The notes under the pieces were generated by a model. The model searched no databases. It had not been told where the DNA came from and saw nothing but the letters and a program-made list of their open reading frames with translations. From contig NZ_BAYD01000009.1 of NCBI RefSeq assembly GCF_000685075.1, positions 62,001 to 126,000 of the forward strand: DNA of 64,000 nucleotides. The letters are read 5' to 3'. Shown here piece by piece: positions 53,881 through 63,565 of the stretch. The stretch is from Paraburkholderia oxyphila NBRC 105797. GTDB lineage: Bacteria > Pseudomonadota > Gammaproteobacteria > Burkholderiales > Burkholderiaceae. The stretch's first letter is position 1, and every line of letters starts with the position of its first letter. The position numbers and the translations under genes are program-made.

Positions 53881-54505
53881 GTAAGTCTCCAGTTTCGAAC
53901 CCAAAAGCAACGTAATCGCCCTGTGCTCCCGCGCCCCGAACGTGTCGCTCCCCGTGCGGACGACCACGCAGGATGCATCCTTGATGCACCTGGCCAGTAT
54001 GGCGAAAAGCCCGTTCATGGCGGACCGCCCATCCATACTTGCGCGCAAGTGTAGGTGATCAAATTAATTTGGGGGATTTTTTTCAGATATCGGGGCGAGT
54101 ACCAATAGGCTTTCACCCGAGTGCTTCGAAAGCCTGATCAATCGGCCCGCCAGCCTTGCGGTGCAAGGGTCTGAGAAGAGGTTTGCAATCCTTTCGAAAG
54201 CATTTTCCAGGCTGCGCCCGAGTCTTTTTCGGGATTTTTGCGGGGTATGCGGGAGAGGCGAAATGCACTACGCGGGATACGGCAACGTTTGCTTTTCGAA
54301 TTCTGCCGCTTGCCTCGAGATTAGCCGAAATTAAAGTCAGCCCTCGATTAATTCGCGGCGCACGAAATTCGTTGCGTGCGCCAGGGTTTTCTCGCATCGG
54401 GCATGCGAGCGGCGCGCGAAAACACGTTGGGCGATCGGTGTTGCAAAGCCGGCACGCTTGCGTTTGCCAACGCAAGCGTGCACGGCGCGCAACAGCGCGA
54501 AAGGT
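53881..54505. other. Gene-free region upstream of the binding protein
   Basis: 625 bases. The part next to 53880 is AT-rich around 54055-54085 and probably holds the promoter of the binding-protein gene. The rest (54100-54500) shows open frames only as composition artefacts; no gene or repeat is called. Confidence 0.45.
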
Positions 54506-55645
54506 TCAGGCGGAGTGGAGCTCGTCGGCCGCGAATCGGCGCAGCGTCGCGCGCAATTCGACGTCGAGCGCATCGACGAGCTCAGCAGCGCCAAGGTTGG
54601 CTTCGCGCTGGCGCGCGAGCGGCGCGCCCTGCCCCGACCACAGCGAAAGATAGTCACCGTCGTTGGCCCGCGCCGCGCGCTGGCGCAATTCCTGGGTGAG
54701 CGCGTTCTGCACGGGATACGGCGCGACGTTCTCCGGCTGCGCCTCGAGTTGCTGCATCAGCGGATTGCGGATGCCGCGCGCGTGTCGGCCCGTGATCGCG
54801 CGCGTGACCGAGGTCGCCGTGTCGGACGAGTCACGCAAGCGCGTCTTCCAGTCGGCGGAAATCGCGCTCTCCGCGCAGCCGAGAAACGCCGTGCCCATCT
54901 GCACGCCCTGCGCGCCCAGTGCGAGCGCCGCGGCAATGCCGCGCCCGTCCATGATGCCGCCCGCGGCGAGCACAGGCAGGCCGGTCGCGTCAGCGAGTTG
55001 CGGCACGAGCGCCAGCGTGCCGACCAGCGCGTGCGGCGCCTCGCCGATGAAGGTGCCGCGATGCCCGCCCGCCTCCGCGCCTTGCGCGACGATCGCGTCG
55101 GCACCCGCGTCGCGCCAGGCGAGGCCTTCGGCCACGTGCGTCGCCGTGCCGATCACGTAGCTGCCCGCCGCCTGCAGACGCGCGACGTCCTCTGCCGCGA
55201 GCAGGCCGAAGGTGAAGCTCACGAGCGGCAGGCGCAGTTCCACGAGCGTGTCGAGCTGCGCGCGGAAATCTGGCGCGTAGCGGGCGAGCGGCTCGCCGGG
55301 CGGCAAGCCGTAGTGCGCGCGCAGCGGGTCGATCGACGCCAGCGCGCGTTGCACCGTGGCATCGTCGGGATGGGCCGCGTCGAGCACGAAGAGATTCACG
55401 CCGAAGGGCCGGTCGGTGAGCGCGCGGATGGCCGCCACTTCGCTGGCGATCTTCTCGGGCGCGAGCGCGGCCCCCGCGAGAAAGCCGAGCGCTCCGGCAT
55501 TGGAGACCGCCGCGACGAGCGCGGGCGTCGTCGCGCCGCCGGCCATCGGCCCCTGCACGAGCGGCAGGCGCAAGCCGAAGCGCCGGCTGAACGGTGTGGA
55601 AAAAGCCGCGGCGGCGGCGCTCTGAGACGCGGAAACTGAAGTCAT
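54506..55645 (-). CDS. Nitronate monooxygenase (second)
   Basis: A 379-residue FMN enzyme of the nitronate monooxygenase family, longer than the one at 10428. Typical blocks are LPLVQGPMAGGATTPALVAAVSNAGALGFL, GADAIVAQGAEAGGHRGTF (catalytic-region His), VLAAGGIMDGRGIAAALALGAQGVQMGTAFL and RAITGRHARGIRN. It probably detoxifies nitronates. The start at ATG 55645 has AGGG upstream. The unusual Ala-rich first 16 residues precede the conserved barrel. Confidence 0.91.
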   Translation of the reverse strand: MTSVSASQSAAAAAFSTPFSRRFGLRLPLVQGPMAGGATTPALVAAVSNAGALGFLAGAALAPEKIASEVAAIRALTDRPFGVNLFVLDAAHPDDATVQRALASIDPLRAHYGLPPGEPLARYAPDFRAQLDTLVELRLPLVSFTFGLLAAEDVARLQAAGSYVIGTATHVAEGLAWRDAGADAIVAQGAEAGGHRGTFIGEAPHALVGTLALVPQLADATGLPVLAAGGIMDGRGIAAALALGAQGVQMGTAFLGCAESAISADWKTRLRDSSDTATSVTRAITGRHARGIRNPLMQQLEAQPENVAPYPVQNALTQELRQRAARANDGDYLSLWSGQGAPLARQREANLGAAELVDALDVELRATLRRFAADELHSA

Positions 55646-55939
55646 GGCGATACCCTGGCTAATAAGAGACGCACGAATCCGGGCGCGCGGCGCAAGCCGT
55701 GCCGGTGAGCCGTCCGGGAAACGCAACGCGCACACGCGCGCTTGCCGGGCGTCAGCCGGAGATCGCACCGAGCGCGACACCGTGCCGACTTTAGCGAAAC
55801 CCGCCGCGCCCGAAAAATGAATAATCGAGATCGTTACGATTCGCTTGCGAGAACGAGGCGCGCTGCAGGCTCGGCGCTGGCGTGGCAAACTGGCTCCCCG
55901 TTTTGCTGCACCACCCCATTCGCGTAGAAGGAGAGCAAC

Positions 55940-56638
55940 GTGAGCGTATCGACCAAGTGGATCGACATCCCCGCCGGCAAGGACAGCTTCGGCGCGTATC
56001 TCGCCCTGCCCAAGGGCGGCAAGGGCCCTGGCATCGTCATCATTCAGGAAATCTTCGGCGTGAACGGCCACATTCGCGATGTGGTCGAGCAATACGCGCT
56101 CGACGGCTACGTGGCCATCGCCCCCGACATCTTCTGGCGCACCGCGCCGCGCGTCGAGCTCGACTACACCGGCGCGGACCGCGAGCGCGGCATCGAGCTG
56201 ATGAAGAAGACCGACCTGAACCTCGTCGTCGAAGACATCGCGGCAACGGCCGCCACGCTGCGCAAGCTGCCCGAGTGCACCGGCAAGGTCGCCGCCATCG
56301 GCTACTGCCTCGGCGGCCGCCTCGCGTATCTGGCCGCGGCGAGCGGCTCGGTCGACGCGGCGGTCTCGTACTACGGCGGCGGCATCCAGACGCAGCTCGA
56401 TCTCGCCGACAAGATCAAGCAGCCGATGCTGTTCCACTACGGCGAGCTCGATCACGGCATTCCGCTCGACGCGGTGGGCCAGGTGAAGGAGCGCTTCGCC
56501 GGCCGCGACAACGCCGAATTCCATATCTACCCTGGCGCCGATCACGGCTTCAACTGCTCGGTGCGCGCGTCGTACAACCAGAATGCGTCGGCGCTCGCGC
56601 ACGGCCGCACGCTGACGTTCCTGGCCGAAAACCTCTAA
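55940..56638 (+). CDS. Dienelactone hydrolase-family protein
   Basis: A 232-residue alpha/beta hydrolase of the dienelactone hydrolase family. The nucleophile elbow is GYCLGGR with Cys in place of Ser, the catalytic acid is in YGELDHGIP and the His in YPGADHGF, the full Cys-Asp-His triad. VIIQEIFGVNGHIRD is the usual N-terminal block. It may act on dienelactone in aromatic catabolism or on other lactones and esters. The start is GTG 55940 with AAGGAGAG upstream. Confidence 0.92.
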   Translation: MSVSTKWIDIPAGKDSFGAYLALPKGGKGPGIVIIQEIFGVNGHIRDVVEQYALDGYVAIAPDIFWRTAPRVELDYTGADRERGIELMKKTDLNLVVEDIAATAATLRKLPECTGKVAAIGYCLGGRLAYLAAASGSVDAAVSYYGGGIQTQLDLADKIKQPMLFHYGELDHGIPLDAVGQVKERFAGRDNAEFHIYPGADHGFNCSVRASYNQNASALAHGRTLTFLAENL

Positions 56639-56752
56639 GCCACACGCCCGGCGCGCGCGGTATACGCGCAAGCGAGGCATGGCAAGCGGCCATTGCGGCA
56701 GAATTGCTGCAATGGCCGCTTGCGTTTCATGGTGCCTGAAGCCTTCATCGGC

Positions 56753-56840
56753 CGATTGACCGATTGACCGATTGACCGATTGACCGATTGACCGATTGAC
56801 CGATTGACCGATCGACTGATCGACTGATCGACTGATCGGG
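56753..56840. repeat. 8-bp tandem repeat CGATTGAC
   Basis: Seven perfect copies of CGATTGAC (56753-56808) followed by about four variant copies (CGATCGAC, TGATCGAC twice, TGATCGGG). The array ends 37 bases before the amidase start codon. Confidence 0.95.
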
Positions 56841-56877
56841 CCGCCGAATCCAACGACGCCCCCAAGGAGTGCGCGCC

Positions 56878-58392
56878 TTGCAGTCCGACTATCTGGAATA
56901 CGACGCCATCGGCCTTGCCGAACTCGTGCAGCGCCGCGAGGTGAGCGCGCGCGAATTGCTCGACACCGCGATCGCGCGCGCCGAGGCCGCCAATCCCGCG
57001 ATCAATTCGATCGTGCTGAAGGACTATGACGCCGCGCGCAAGCGGGCGCTGCGCATCGAGGTGGGCGGCAACGGCTTCGACACGCTCGCGCAGGGGCCGC
57101 TCGCGGGCGTGCCGTTTCTCGTCAAGGATCTGGGCGCGGCGGTCGCGGGCCTGCGCATGACGTTCGGCAGCCGCCACTATCGCCATTACGTGCCGACGGC
57201 CGACGCGCCCGTGATCGAACGCTTTCGCGCTGCGGGCCTGAATCTGTTCGGCAAGACCAGCGCTTCGGAGCTCGGGCAGATGCCGTACACGGAGCCCGAG
57301 CTATTTGGCCCGTGCCGCAATCCGTGGAATCTCGACCACACGCCGGGCGGCTCGAGCGGCGGCGCGGCCGCCTCGGTCGCGGCCGGCATCGTGCCGCTCG
57401 CGCACGCCTCGGACGGCGGCGGCTCGATCCGCATTCCCGCGTCATGCTGCGGGCTCTTTGGCCTCAAGCCTTCGCGCGGCAATCAACCGCCTTCGGACGT
57501 GCCGCCGTCGCCGGGTGGATTGGGTGTCGATCTCGCCGTGTCGCGCAGCGTGCGTGACAGCGCGCTGGTGCTCGACCTGCTCGCCGGCGACCCGGCTCTC
57601 GCGCCGGGTGCGCCGGGCACCTTTCTCGCGGCGGCGCGCAAGCCGCTCGACGGCGGCAAGCCGCTCGCGGTCGCCTTCATCACCGAGCCGCTGTTCGCCG
57701 ACACGCTCGCGCCCGACGTGCGCGAAGCGCTCGACGGCGCGGCCGCGCTGCTCGCCTCGCTCGGGCACAACGTGGAGCCAGTGAAGCTCGGCGTGGATTT
57801 CGCGGCGGCGCGCGAGGCGTTTCTGATGCTGTGGTCGGTGGTCGTCGAAAAATACGTGTTCGAGGCCGACTCGATCACGGGCAAGAAGCCGCGCCGCGAG
57901 GACTTCGAGATCTCCACCTGGGCGATGGCGCACGTCGGCCGCAAGCTCGGTGAGCGCGCCCTGCCCGCCGCGCTCGAGACGCAGCAGCGCATCACGGCGC
58001 AGATCGCCGACCTGATGACGCGTTTCGACGTGATCCTGTGCGCGACGTTGGCCACGGCGCCGGTGAAGATCGGCGAGCTCAAGCCCACGCCTTCGGAGCG
58101 CATGCAGATGCGCGCCGTCACCGCGATGCCGATGGATGCGCTAATGAGAAAACTGCTGACGGAAGCCGCGAACAAGGCCTTCGCGTGGGCGGGCTGCACC
58201 GAACTGTTCAATATGACGGGGCAGCCTTCGATGACGGTGCCGCTCGCGTGGAATGCGCGCGGCCTGCCGATTGGCGTGCAATTTGCGGCGCGTGAAGGCA
58301 ACGATGCCTTGCTGTTGCGCCTCGCGGCCCAGCTCGAAGCGGCGCGCCCGTGGTTTGGACGGCGGCCGCCTCTGCTGATGGCGCGGGTCTAG
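56878..58392 (+). CDS. Amidase signature-family amidase
   Basis: A 504-residue amidase-signature enzyme. The Ser-cisSer-Lys triad is visible: Lys in [13 protein letters not shown], cis-Ser in [17 protein letters not shown] and the nucleophile in [23 protein letters not shown]. The start is TTG 56878, eight bases after AAGGAG; the GTG at 56869 overlaps that ribosome site and is rejected. It hydrolyses an amide or aryl-ester; the substrate is not inferable. An octamer repeat precedes it. Confidence 0.92.
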   Translation: MQSDYLEYDAIGLAELVQRREVSARELLDTAIARAEAANPAINSIVLKDYDAARKRALRIEVGGNGFDTLAQGPLAGVPFLVKDLGAAVAGLRMTFGSRHYRHYVPTADAPVIERFRAAGLNLFGKTSASELGQMPYTEPELFGPCRNPWNLDHTPGGSSGGAAASVAAGIVPLAHASDGGGSIRIPASCCGLFGLKPSRGNQPPSDVPPSPGGLGVDLAVSRSVRDSALVLDLLAGDPALAPGAPGTFLAAARKPLDGGKPLAVAFITEPLFADTLAPDVREALDGAAALLASLGHNVEPVKLGVDFAAAREAFLMLWSVVVEKYVFEADSITGKKPRREDFEISTWAMAHVGRKLGERALPAALETQQRITAQIADLMTRFDVILCATLATAPVKIGELKPTPSERMQMRAVTAMPMDALMRKLLTEAANKAFAWAGCTELFNMTGQPSMTVPLAWNARGLPIGVQFAAREGNDALLLRLAAQLEAARPWFGRRPPLLMARV

Positions 58393-58468
58393 GCAAGGCT
58401 TTGCGAAGCCGGTGCGCGCGCATCGATACGGCGCGCCCTGCTTCAAGCCTGCCTGACGACTCAGGCGA

Positions 58469-58780
58469 TCAAGCCTTCTTGTTGTAGGCGCTGCACCAGC
58501 CCTTGCCCGCGACCTGCTTGCCGGGGAACATCGGGCAGGCGGCGTAGGCGTCGGTGGCCTTGCCTTGATAGAACGTGCAGTTGCTGCAATCCTGGCCAGC
58601 GGCGTACTTGGCGTACTTGGCCTTGTCGACCTTGGTGGCGTCGGCCTTGTAGCCGAGTGCCTGGGCGGTGGGATCGGTGTCGGCGACTTTCGGTGCATCG
58701 GCGAAGGCCTGGCGCGACAGCGCGACGGTTGCGGCAACGCCAACGCTCGTGATCAGAAAGCTGCGGCGGGACGATTTCAT
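58469..58780 (-). CDS. High-potential iron-sulfur protein (HiPIP)
   Basis: A 103-residue periplasmic electron carrier. The Tat signal SRRSFLITSVGVAATVALS indicates export folded. The [4Fe-4S] ligands are Cys65 and Cys68 (DCSNC), Cys82 (ACPMFPG) and Cys96 (GWCSAY), the exact HiPIP spacing pattern. It donates electrons, for example to cytochrome oxidase or a reaction partner. ATG 58780 starts the Tat signal. It stands alone between the amidase and the FAD oxidoreductase. Confidence 0.95.
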   Translation of the reverse strand: MKSSRRSFLITSVGVAATVALSRQAFADAPKVADTDPTAQALGYKADATKVDKAKYAKYAAGQDCSNCTFYQGKATDAYAACPMFPGKQVAGKGWCSAYNKKA

Positions 58781-58988
58781 GAGCAGTACTCCAATATTGT
58801 GGGCACACCGTTCTGCCGACGGCGTGGCCAGAAGAATAACAACGAAGCCGCCGTGCGTGCGCCAGGAATTCCGGAGATAAGCGATTCGCATCCTGGAAAC
58901 GATGCGCCCCCGAGCGGGGGTGCCGCCCGCGAGGCGGCGGGGCACGTACGAGGTGCCGAGGGTGCGGGGCCGGCAAAAAGCGGCGGCC

Positions 58989-59054
58989 GATCAGGTCGAT
59001 CAGGTCGATCGGGCCGATCAGACCAATTAGACCAACAATCAGCCCAATCAGGCC
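58989..59054. repeat. Degenerate 9-bp tandem repeat
   Basis: Seven 9-base units, GATCAGGTC twice, then GATCGGGCC, GATCAGACC, AATTAGACC, AATCAGCCC and AATCAGGCC (one 3-base insertion). The array abuts the stop codon of the FAD oxidoreductase gene. Confidence 0.75.
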
Positions 59055-59056
59055 CC

Positions 59057-60163
59057 TCAGGCGTGCCCGGAGACCTCGCAGACGCGCTGGGCGATGGCGA
59101 GCGACGCCGTGAGCCCCGGCGACTCGATGCCGAACAGATTCACGAGTCCGCGCACGCCGTGCGCCGCGCCGCCCTGGATCACGAAGTCGGCGGCGGGCTC
59201 GCCCGGGCCCGAGAGCTTGGGCCGGATGCCCGCATAGGCGGGCTGCAGCGCGCCGTCGGGCAAGCCTGGCCAGTAGCTGCGGATCTGCGCGTAGAAGGTT
59301 TCGGCGCGGCGTGGATCGACGTCGTAGTCGATCGCATCGATCCACTCCACGTCGGGACCGAAGCGCGCCTGGCCGCCGAGATCCAGCGTGAGATGCACGC
59401 CGAGCCCGGCTTCATTGGGCATCGGGTAGATGAGACGCGAAAACGGCACCCGCCCCGAGACGCTGAAGTAATTGCCGCGCGCGAGATAGAGCGGCGGGAT
59501 ATGGCGCGGGTCGAGCCCGCGGATGCGCTTGGCGATCCGCGTGGCATGCAGGCCGGCACTATTGATGAGGCAGGCCGCGCGAATTTCGGTGGGCGCTTCC
59601 CCGCCCGTCTTGATCACGAAGCCGTTCGCGCACGCGTCGACCGACTCGACCGGCGACTTCAGCGCGACCACGGCGCCGTCGCGCTCGGCATCGCCTTGCA
59701 AGGCCAGCATCAGCTGATGGCTGTCGACGATGCCCGTCTGCGGCGAGTACACCGCCGCCACGCAATCGAGCGCAGGCTCGAGCGCGAGGGCCTCCGTCTT
59801 GTTGATGCGCGTGAGGTCGAACACGCCGTTTTCCTTGCCGCGCACGCGAATCGCCTCGAGCTGCGCGACCTGGGCGGGCGTGGTGGCCACGAGCAGCTTG
59901 CCGCAGCGCGCATGCGAGACGTTGCGCGCCGCGCAGTACTCGTAGAGCATCTCGCGCCCGCGCACGCACAGCGTCGCCTTGAGCGAGCCGCGCGGGTAGT
60001 AGAGCCCCGCATGGATCACCTCGCTGTTGCGCGAGCTGGTGCTCGTGCCGATGGCATCGGCCGCCTCCAGCACGATCACCTCGCGCCCTCGCGCGGCCAA
60101 CGCGCGCGCCACGGCCAGACCAACCACGCCCGCGCCGATCACCACACATTCGATCTGATCCAT
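59057..60163 (-). CDS. FAD-dependent oxidoreductase, L-2-hydroxyglutarate oxidase-like
   Basis: A 368-residue DAO-superfamily flavoenzyme. It starts with the FAD-binding [19 protein letters not shown], then [20 protein letters not shown], a block typical of the L-2-hydroxyglutarate oxidase LhgO group, and ends with [18 protein letters not shown]. It probably oxidises an L-2-hydroxy acid and passes electrons to the quinone pool. Precise substrate is inferred from the family only. The stop codon is followed directly by a tandem repeat. Confidence 0.88.
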   Translation of the reverse strand: MDQIECVVIGAGVVGLAVARALAARGREVIVLEAADAIGTSTSSRNSEVIHAGLYYPRGSLKATLCVRGREMLYEYCAARNVSHARCGKLLVATTPAQVAQLEAIRVRGKENGVFDLTRINKTEALALEPALDCVAAVYSPQTGIVDSHQLMLALQGDAERDGAVVALKSPVESVDACANGFVIKTGGEAPTEIRAACLINSAGLHATRIAKRIRGLDPRHIPPLYLARGNYFSVSGRVPFSRLIYPMPNEAGLGVHLTLDLGGQARFGPDVEWIDAIDYDVDPRRAETFYAQIRSYWPGLPDGALQPAYAGIRPKLSGPGEPAADFVIQGGAAHGVRGLVNLFGIESPGLTASLAIAQRVCEVSGHA

Positions 60164-60615
60164 GTCCCTGCGTCCGCATCCGGCGAATGAGGCGGCGGCG
60201 CCTCACCGGCGCCGCCATGAGAAAAATTGTACGCCTCGTGCCGTGCCGGTTCGACTCGAATACTTGCCGGATATGCGGGCAAATCCACGCATCTCGCATA
60301 CTCGCGTTAGCGAGCCCGTGCTGGCGCATGCCTTGGCTATCGATCGGCGGCTTCGATTAATTGGCGATCATCGTTGCGATAAAAATAACAATCTCTTCTT
60401 TCGAAGACCTCGAAATGCACCGTTGTTGCCTCTATATTACAAATAGCCACGCGCGGCCCCGTTGAAGCGGCGCCGCGCTGTCCCCATTTGAAATGGATGT
60501 CCGCGGTCCGGCGCTTGCGAACCCGGTATAGGATCGAAGGTCATAAGGAACCCGCCCCGCCGTTGCGAGCCCGCAGCATCGACTCGCACGGCACGCGTGC
60601 ATGGAGCCTGCCGTT
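60164..60615. other. Divergent gene-free region
   Basis: 452 bases between the FAD enzyme and the Pro-rich protein, AT-rich at 60350-60450, so probably the promoter region of one or both. No gene is seen. Confidence 0.45.
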
Positions 60616-61734
60616 ATGACGTTGTTAAAGAATTGCCTCGCCGCTGTGCTGTTCGCCGTCGCTGCCGCCGCATGCGTGAGCGCAAGCGCGCAGACGGAGA
60701 CGCAGGGCGCGGTGCAGCCCGCGGTTCCCGCCTCGCAACCGAAGGTGCGCGCTGTTCCGGCCCCCTCCGCTGGAACCGCTCAGCAGCCAGCAGCCAAGCC
60801 AGCTCCCCACCCCGTTCACAAGCACCCCCATAAGCCCGCTCACAAGCCGGCTTATGAACCCGCTTACCAGCCCGCCTCCGAGCAGAACGCGCAGCCCGCC
60901 GTGCAGCCAGGCCCCATGGCGGAACCGCCTTTGCTGCCGGGACCGGCACCACAAACGAGCGTGCAGTCCGCACCGACGCCGCAACCAGCCGTGCAGCCTG
61001 CGCCCGCGCCACAACCCGCCGCGCAGTCCGCGGCTTCGCCACAACCGGCCGCGCAGCTCGCACCCGCGCCGCAACCGGGCGTGCAACCCGCGCCAGCGCC
61101 GCAGCCCGTCATGCAGAGCGCGCCCCAGCCGTCCACGCAGCCGTCCACGCAGCCGGCACCCGCACCGCAGCCGTATGCACAGCCAGTCACGGCACCCGTA
61201 CCGGTAGCCGCACCCCAGCGCACCGCACAGCCAGTGCCAGTAACCGCGCCACAACCCACCGCACAGCCGGCGCCCGCACCGCAGCCCGCTGTGCAATCCG
61301 CCGAGCAACCCGTCGTCAACTGGACGCTGCAGATACTGCGGGACGGCCAGTTGATCGATACATTCGACGGCACGACCACGGTCGGCCAGGCGCGCACCGA
61401 TACCCATCACAAGGTCGTTTCACACGATGTCGGCTGCAAGGACCAGCCCGCGGGCAGCATCGACCTGCAGCGCACCATCACCGTCTCGCCGTTGCGCGCG
61501 AACCCGACCGAGTCGATCCTGGCAATCGAAGCCCAGGAGACACTAGAAGGCGACGTCGCGCCGCAAACCCCGGAAGGCTGCAAGCTGCCGCCCACGCCGC
61601 GCCAGGTGCACGCGAGCCATCCGGGGCTCGTCGTGCCTGCCGGCCAGTGGGTCAACTGGCCCATCATCGACAAGAATCCCACGCTGCTCTACCGGGTGCG
61701 CGCAAGCCTCGCGCCGCCCTCCCAGCAGCCCTGA
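60616..61734 (+). CDS. Secreted protein with Pro/Gln/Ala repeats
   Basis: A 372-residue exported protein. A signal peptide (LLKNCLAAVLFAVAAAACVSASA) is followed by about 210 residues of low-complexity Pro-Gln-Ala sequence (variants of APAPQPAVQP) including a His/Lys/Pro stretch (HPVHKHPHKPAHKP), then a compact C-terminal domain of about 140 residues (VNWTLQILRDGQLIDTFDG, SHDVGCKDQPAGSI) with two Cys. I do not recognise the domain. ATG 60616 has GGAG nine bases upstream. The Pro-rich segment probably spans the periplasm or cell wall. Confidence 0.7.
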   Translation: MTLLKNCLAAVLFAVAAAACVSASAQTETQGAVQPAVPASQPKVRAVPAPSAGTAQQPAAKPAPHPVHKHPHKPAHKPAYEPAYQPASEQNAQPAVQPGPMAEPPLLPGPAPQTSVQSAPTPQPAVQPAPAPQPAAQSAASPQPAAQLAPAPQPGVQPAPAPQPVMQSAPQPSTQPSTQPAPAPQPYAQPVTAPVPVAAPQRTAQPVPVTAPQPTAQPAPAPQPAVQSAEQPVVNWTLQILRDGQLIDTFDGTTTVGQARTDTHHKVVSHDVGCKDQPAGSIDLQRTITVSPLRANPTESILAIEAQETLEGDVAPQTPEGCKLPPTPRQVHASHPGLVVPAGQWVNWPIIDKNPTLLYRVRASLAPPSQQP

Positions 61735-61814
61735 CATACTGACCGGATGTGCCGACTCGAAACGCGATCCGCCATCCGCACGAAACTGTCGTAAGAACTC
61801 GTCGTAACAAGCGC

Positions 61815-62618
61815 ATGCGAAATTTCGAACAACCCCTCATCGACGCGGTGCCGGCCAACACCCGGGACTTCGTTGCGGTGAGCTGGAACCTGCACAAGGG
61901 CCGCTCACCGCTTGGATTCCAGGCCTGGCAGGCGATGCGGCGCTGGGTGCAGTCCACCCACGCCGACGCCTGGTTCCTGCAAGAGGCGATGGCGCGGCGT
62001 CTGCCGCAGCCGGTGCTCTCCTCGACCTTCGGCGCCGAACTCGGCGACCCGCTCGAGGACGTCTGGCACTGCCAGGCCACCGAGATCGCCGACGCGCTCG
62101 AGTTGCAGATCGCACTCGGGCCGAACGTGTTCAAGCCTTCGTGGCGGCATGGCAATGCCATCCTCTCGCCGCATCCGCTCGATCTGGGCGGACGCTGGGA
62201 CATCTCGGCGCACCGCTTCGAGCGGCGCGGCCTGCTGGTCGCGCGCGCCAGCGTGGCGGGCCAGTCGGTCACGCTGCTGTGCGCGCACCTCGCGCTCACG
62301 CGCAGCGCGCGCCTGCGGCAGATGAGCTGGATTGCGCACTGGATCGCCAAGGAGGCGCCGCAAGGGCCACTCGTGCTCGCGGGCGACTTCAACGACTGGC
62401 GCAACGACTCGGTGCCGCTGTTCGCGGAGCACGGCCTGCAGGAAGTGGCGACGCTGCTCGGCGAGCCGGCGCGCACGTTTCCGGCGTTCTCGCCCGCGCT
62501 CGCGCTCGACAAGATGTTCGTGCGCGGGCTACAGCCCGTCGAGCTGATCCAGCCCGCCCAGGAAACGGCCTGGCTCTCTGATCACCTGCCTTACATGGCG
62601 CGGCTGCGGCTCGAATGA
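61815..62618 (+). CDS. Endonuclease/exonuclease/phosphatase-family hydrolase
   Basis: A 267-residue EEP-superfamily protein. The family blocks are VAVSWNLHKGRSP (metal-site Asn), WFLQEAM (metal-binding Glu), LLCAHLAL, VLAGDFNDWRND and LSDHLPYMARL (catalytic Asp-His). Members act on phosphodiesters of nucleic acid or lipid. In Gram-negatives such a gene often precedes cardiolipin synthase, but none follows here. ATG 61815 is chosen over a GTG 22 codons upstream. Confidence 0.88.
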   Translation: MRNFEQPLIDAVPANTRDFVAVSWNLHKGRSPLGFQAWQAMRRWVQSTHADAWFLQEAMARRLPQPVLSSTFGAELGDPLEDVWHCQATEIADALELQIALGPNVFKPSWRHGNAILSPHPLDLGGRWDISAHRFERRGLLVARASVAGQSVTLLCAHLALTRSARLRQMSWIAHWIAKEAPQGPLVLAGDFNDWRNDSVPLFAEHGLQEVATLLGEPARTFPAFSPALALDKMFVRGLQPVELIQPAQETAWLSDHLPYMARLRLE

Positions 62619-62875
62619 CGTGCCGGGGCGCGGCGCGCCCCACGATGCGCCACGACATGCAGCCGGCAGCGCCCCACGCAGCGCCAAGCGCCCCCCATGC
62701 GGCGCCACGACACCCAGCCGGCGGCCACCCCACGTGCAGCGCAAATTCCGCCAGCTCGCGCTGCCCGGCGCGGCGCGGTGCATCGCCTACCAAACACCCA
62801 CGAGACGCCAACGCAATCACGCTAATATGTCGCGTTGCGCGCCCTCGGGGTGCGTCCTTCCCGCCCGGCTCCCCC

Positions 62876-63565
62876 ATGCATCTCTTCGCCACGCTGCTTC
62901 AGATCGCCATCGTTTATTTGCTCGCGCTCGTGAGCCCTGGCCCGAACTTCTTCATGGTGACGCAGCTCTCGCTGGCCGGCAGGCGCGGCCTTGGCATCGC
63001 CTCGGCGTTCGGCGTGGGCACGGGTTCCACACTCTGGGCCGCGCTCGCGATGCTCGGCTTCGCCGCGGTGCTCCAGCATATCGAGTGGCTCTATCACGGC
63101 GTACGCGTCGCCGGCGCGCTCTATCTGCTCTGGTTCGGCATCAAGCTGCTGCGCTCGGGCGCGCGCCGGGACGCAAATTCGGTCGATGAACCCCACGCCG
63201 CCCATGCCACCGCAGCGAGCCGCAGCGCCGAAGGCGCCCCCGTCGCCCCACTGCCGCCGCCCGACCGGCGCGCCTGGCTGCGCACGTGGCGCGCGGGCTT
63301 TCTCACCTGCCTCACGAATCCGAAATCCTGCGTATTCTGGACCAGCGTGTTCGCGGCGATCTTTCCGGCGCATCCGCCGCTGTGGTTCTACGGCGCGGCG
63401 CTCACACTCGTCGCCGCGATGTCGTTTGGCTACCACTCGGGCCTCGCGCTCCTGTTCGCCGACCACCGCACACAACGCGGCTACAAGCGGCTGCGACGCC
63501 CCATCGACGCGTTCTGCGGCGCGGCGCTGATCGGCCTCGCCGCGAAGCTCGCCGCCGACCGCTGA
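62876..63565 (+). CDS. LysE/RhtB-family amino acid exporter
   Basis: A 229-residue membrane protein of the LysE superfamily. It begins LLQIAIVYLLALVSPGPNFFMVTQLSLAGRRG, the diagnostic SPGPNF block, followed by SAFGVGTGSTLWAALAMLG and, after a hydrophilic loop of about 45 residues, FLTCLTNPKSCVFWTSVFAAI. Six membrane helices are predicted. The loop between the third and fourth helix is longer and more Ala/Pro-rich than usual. It exports an amino acid, commonly leucine, threonine or homoserine; not determined here. Confidence 0.9.
   Translation: MHLFATLLQIAIVYLLALVSPGPNFFMVTQLSLAGRRGLGIASAFGVGTGSTLWAALAMLGFAAVLQHIEWLYHGVRVAGALYLLWFGIKLLRSGARRDANSVDEPHAAHATAASRSAEGAPVAPLPPPDRRAWLRTWRAGFLTCLTNPKSCVFWTSVFAAIFPAHPPLWFYGAALTLVAAMSFGYHSGLALLFADHRTQRGYKRLRRPIDAFCGAALIGLAAKLAADR

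Noticed and set aside
54113..54475. A 120-codon minus-strand frame
   Set aside because: No ribosome site and no protein-like pattern; treated as intergenic.
56753..56840. CRISPR array
   Set aside because: The units are 8 bp tandem copies without spacers, so this is a microsatellite-like repeat; no CRISPR was found elsewhere.
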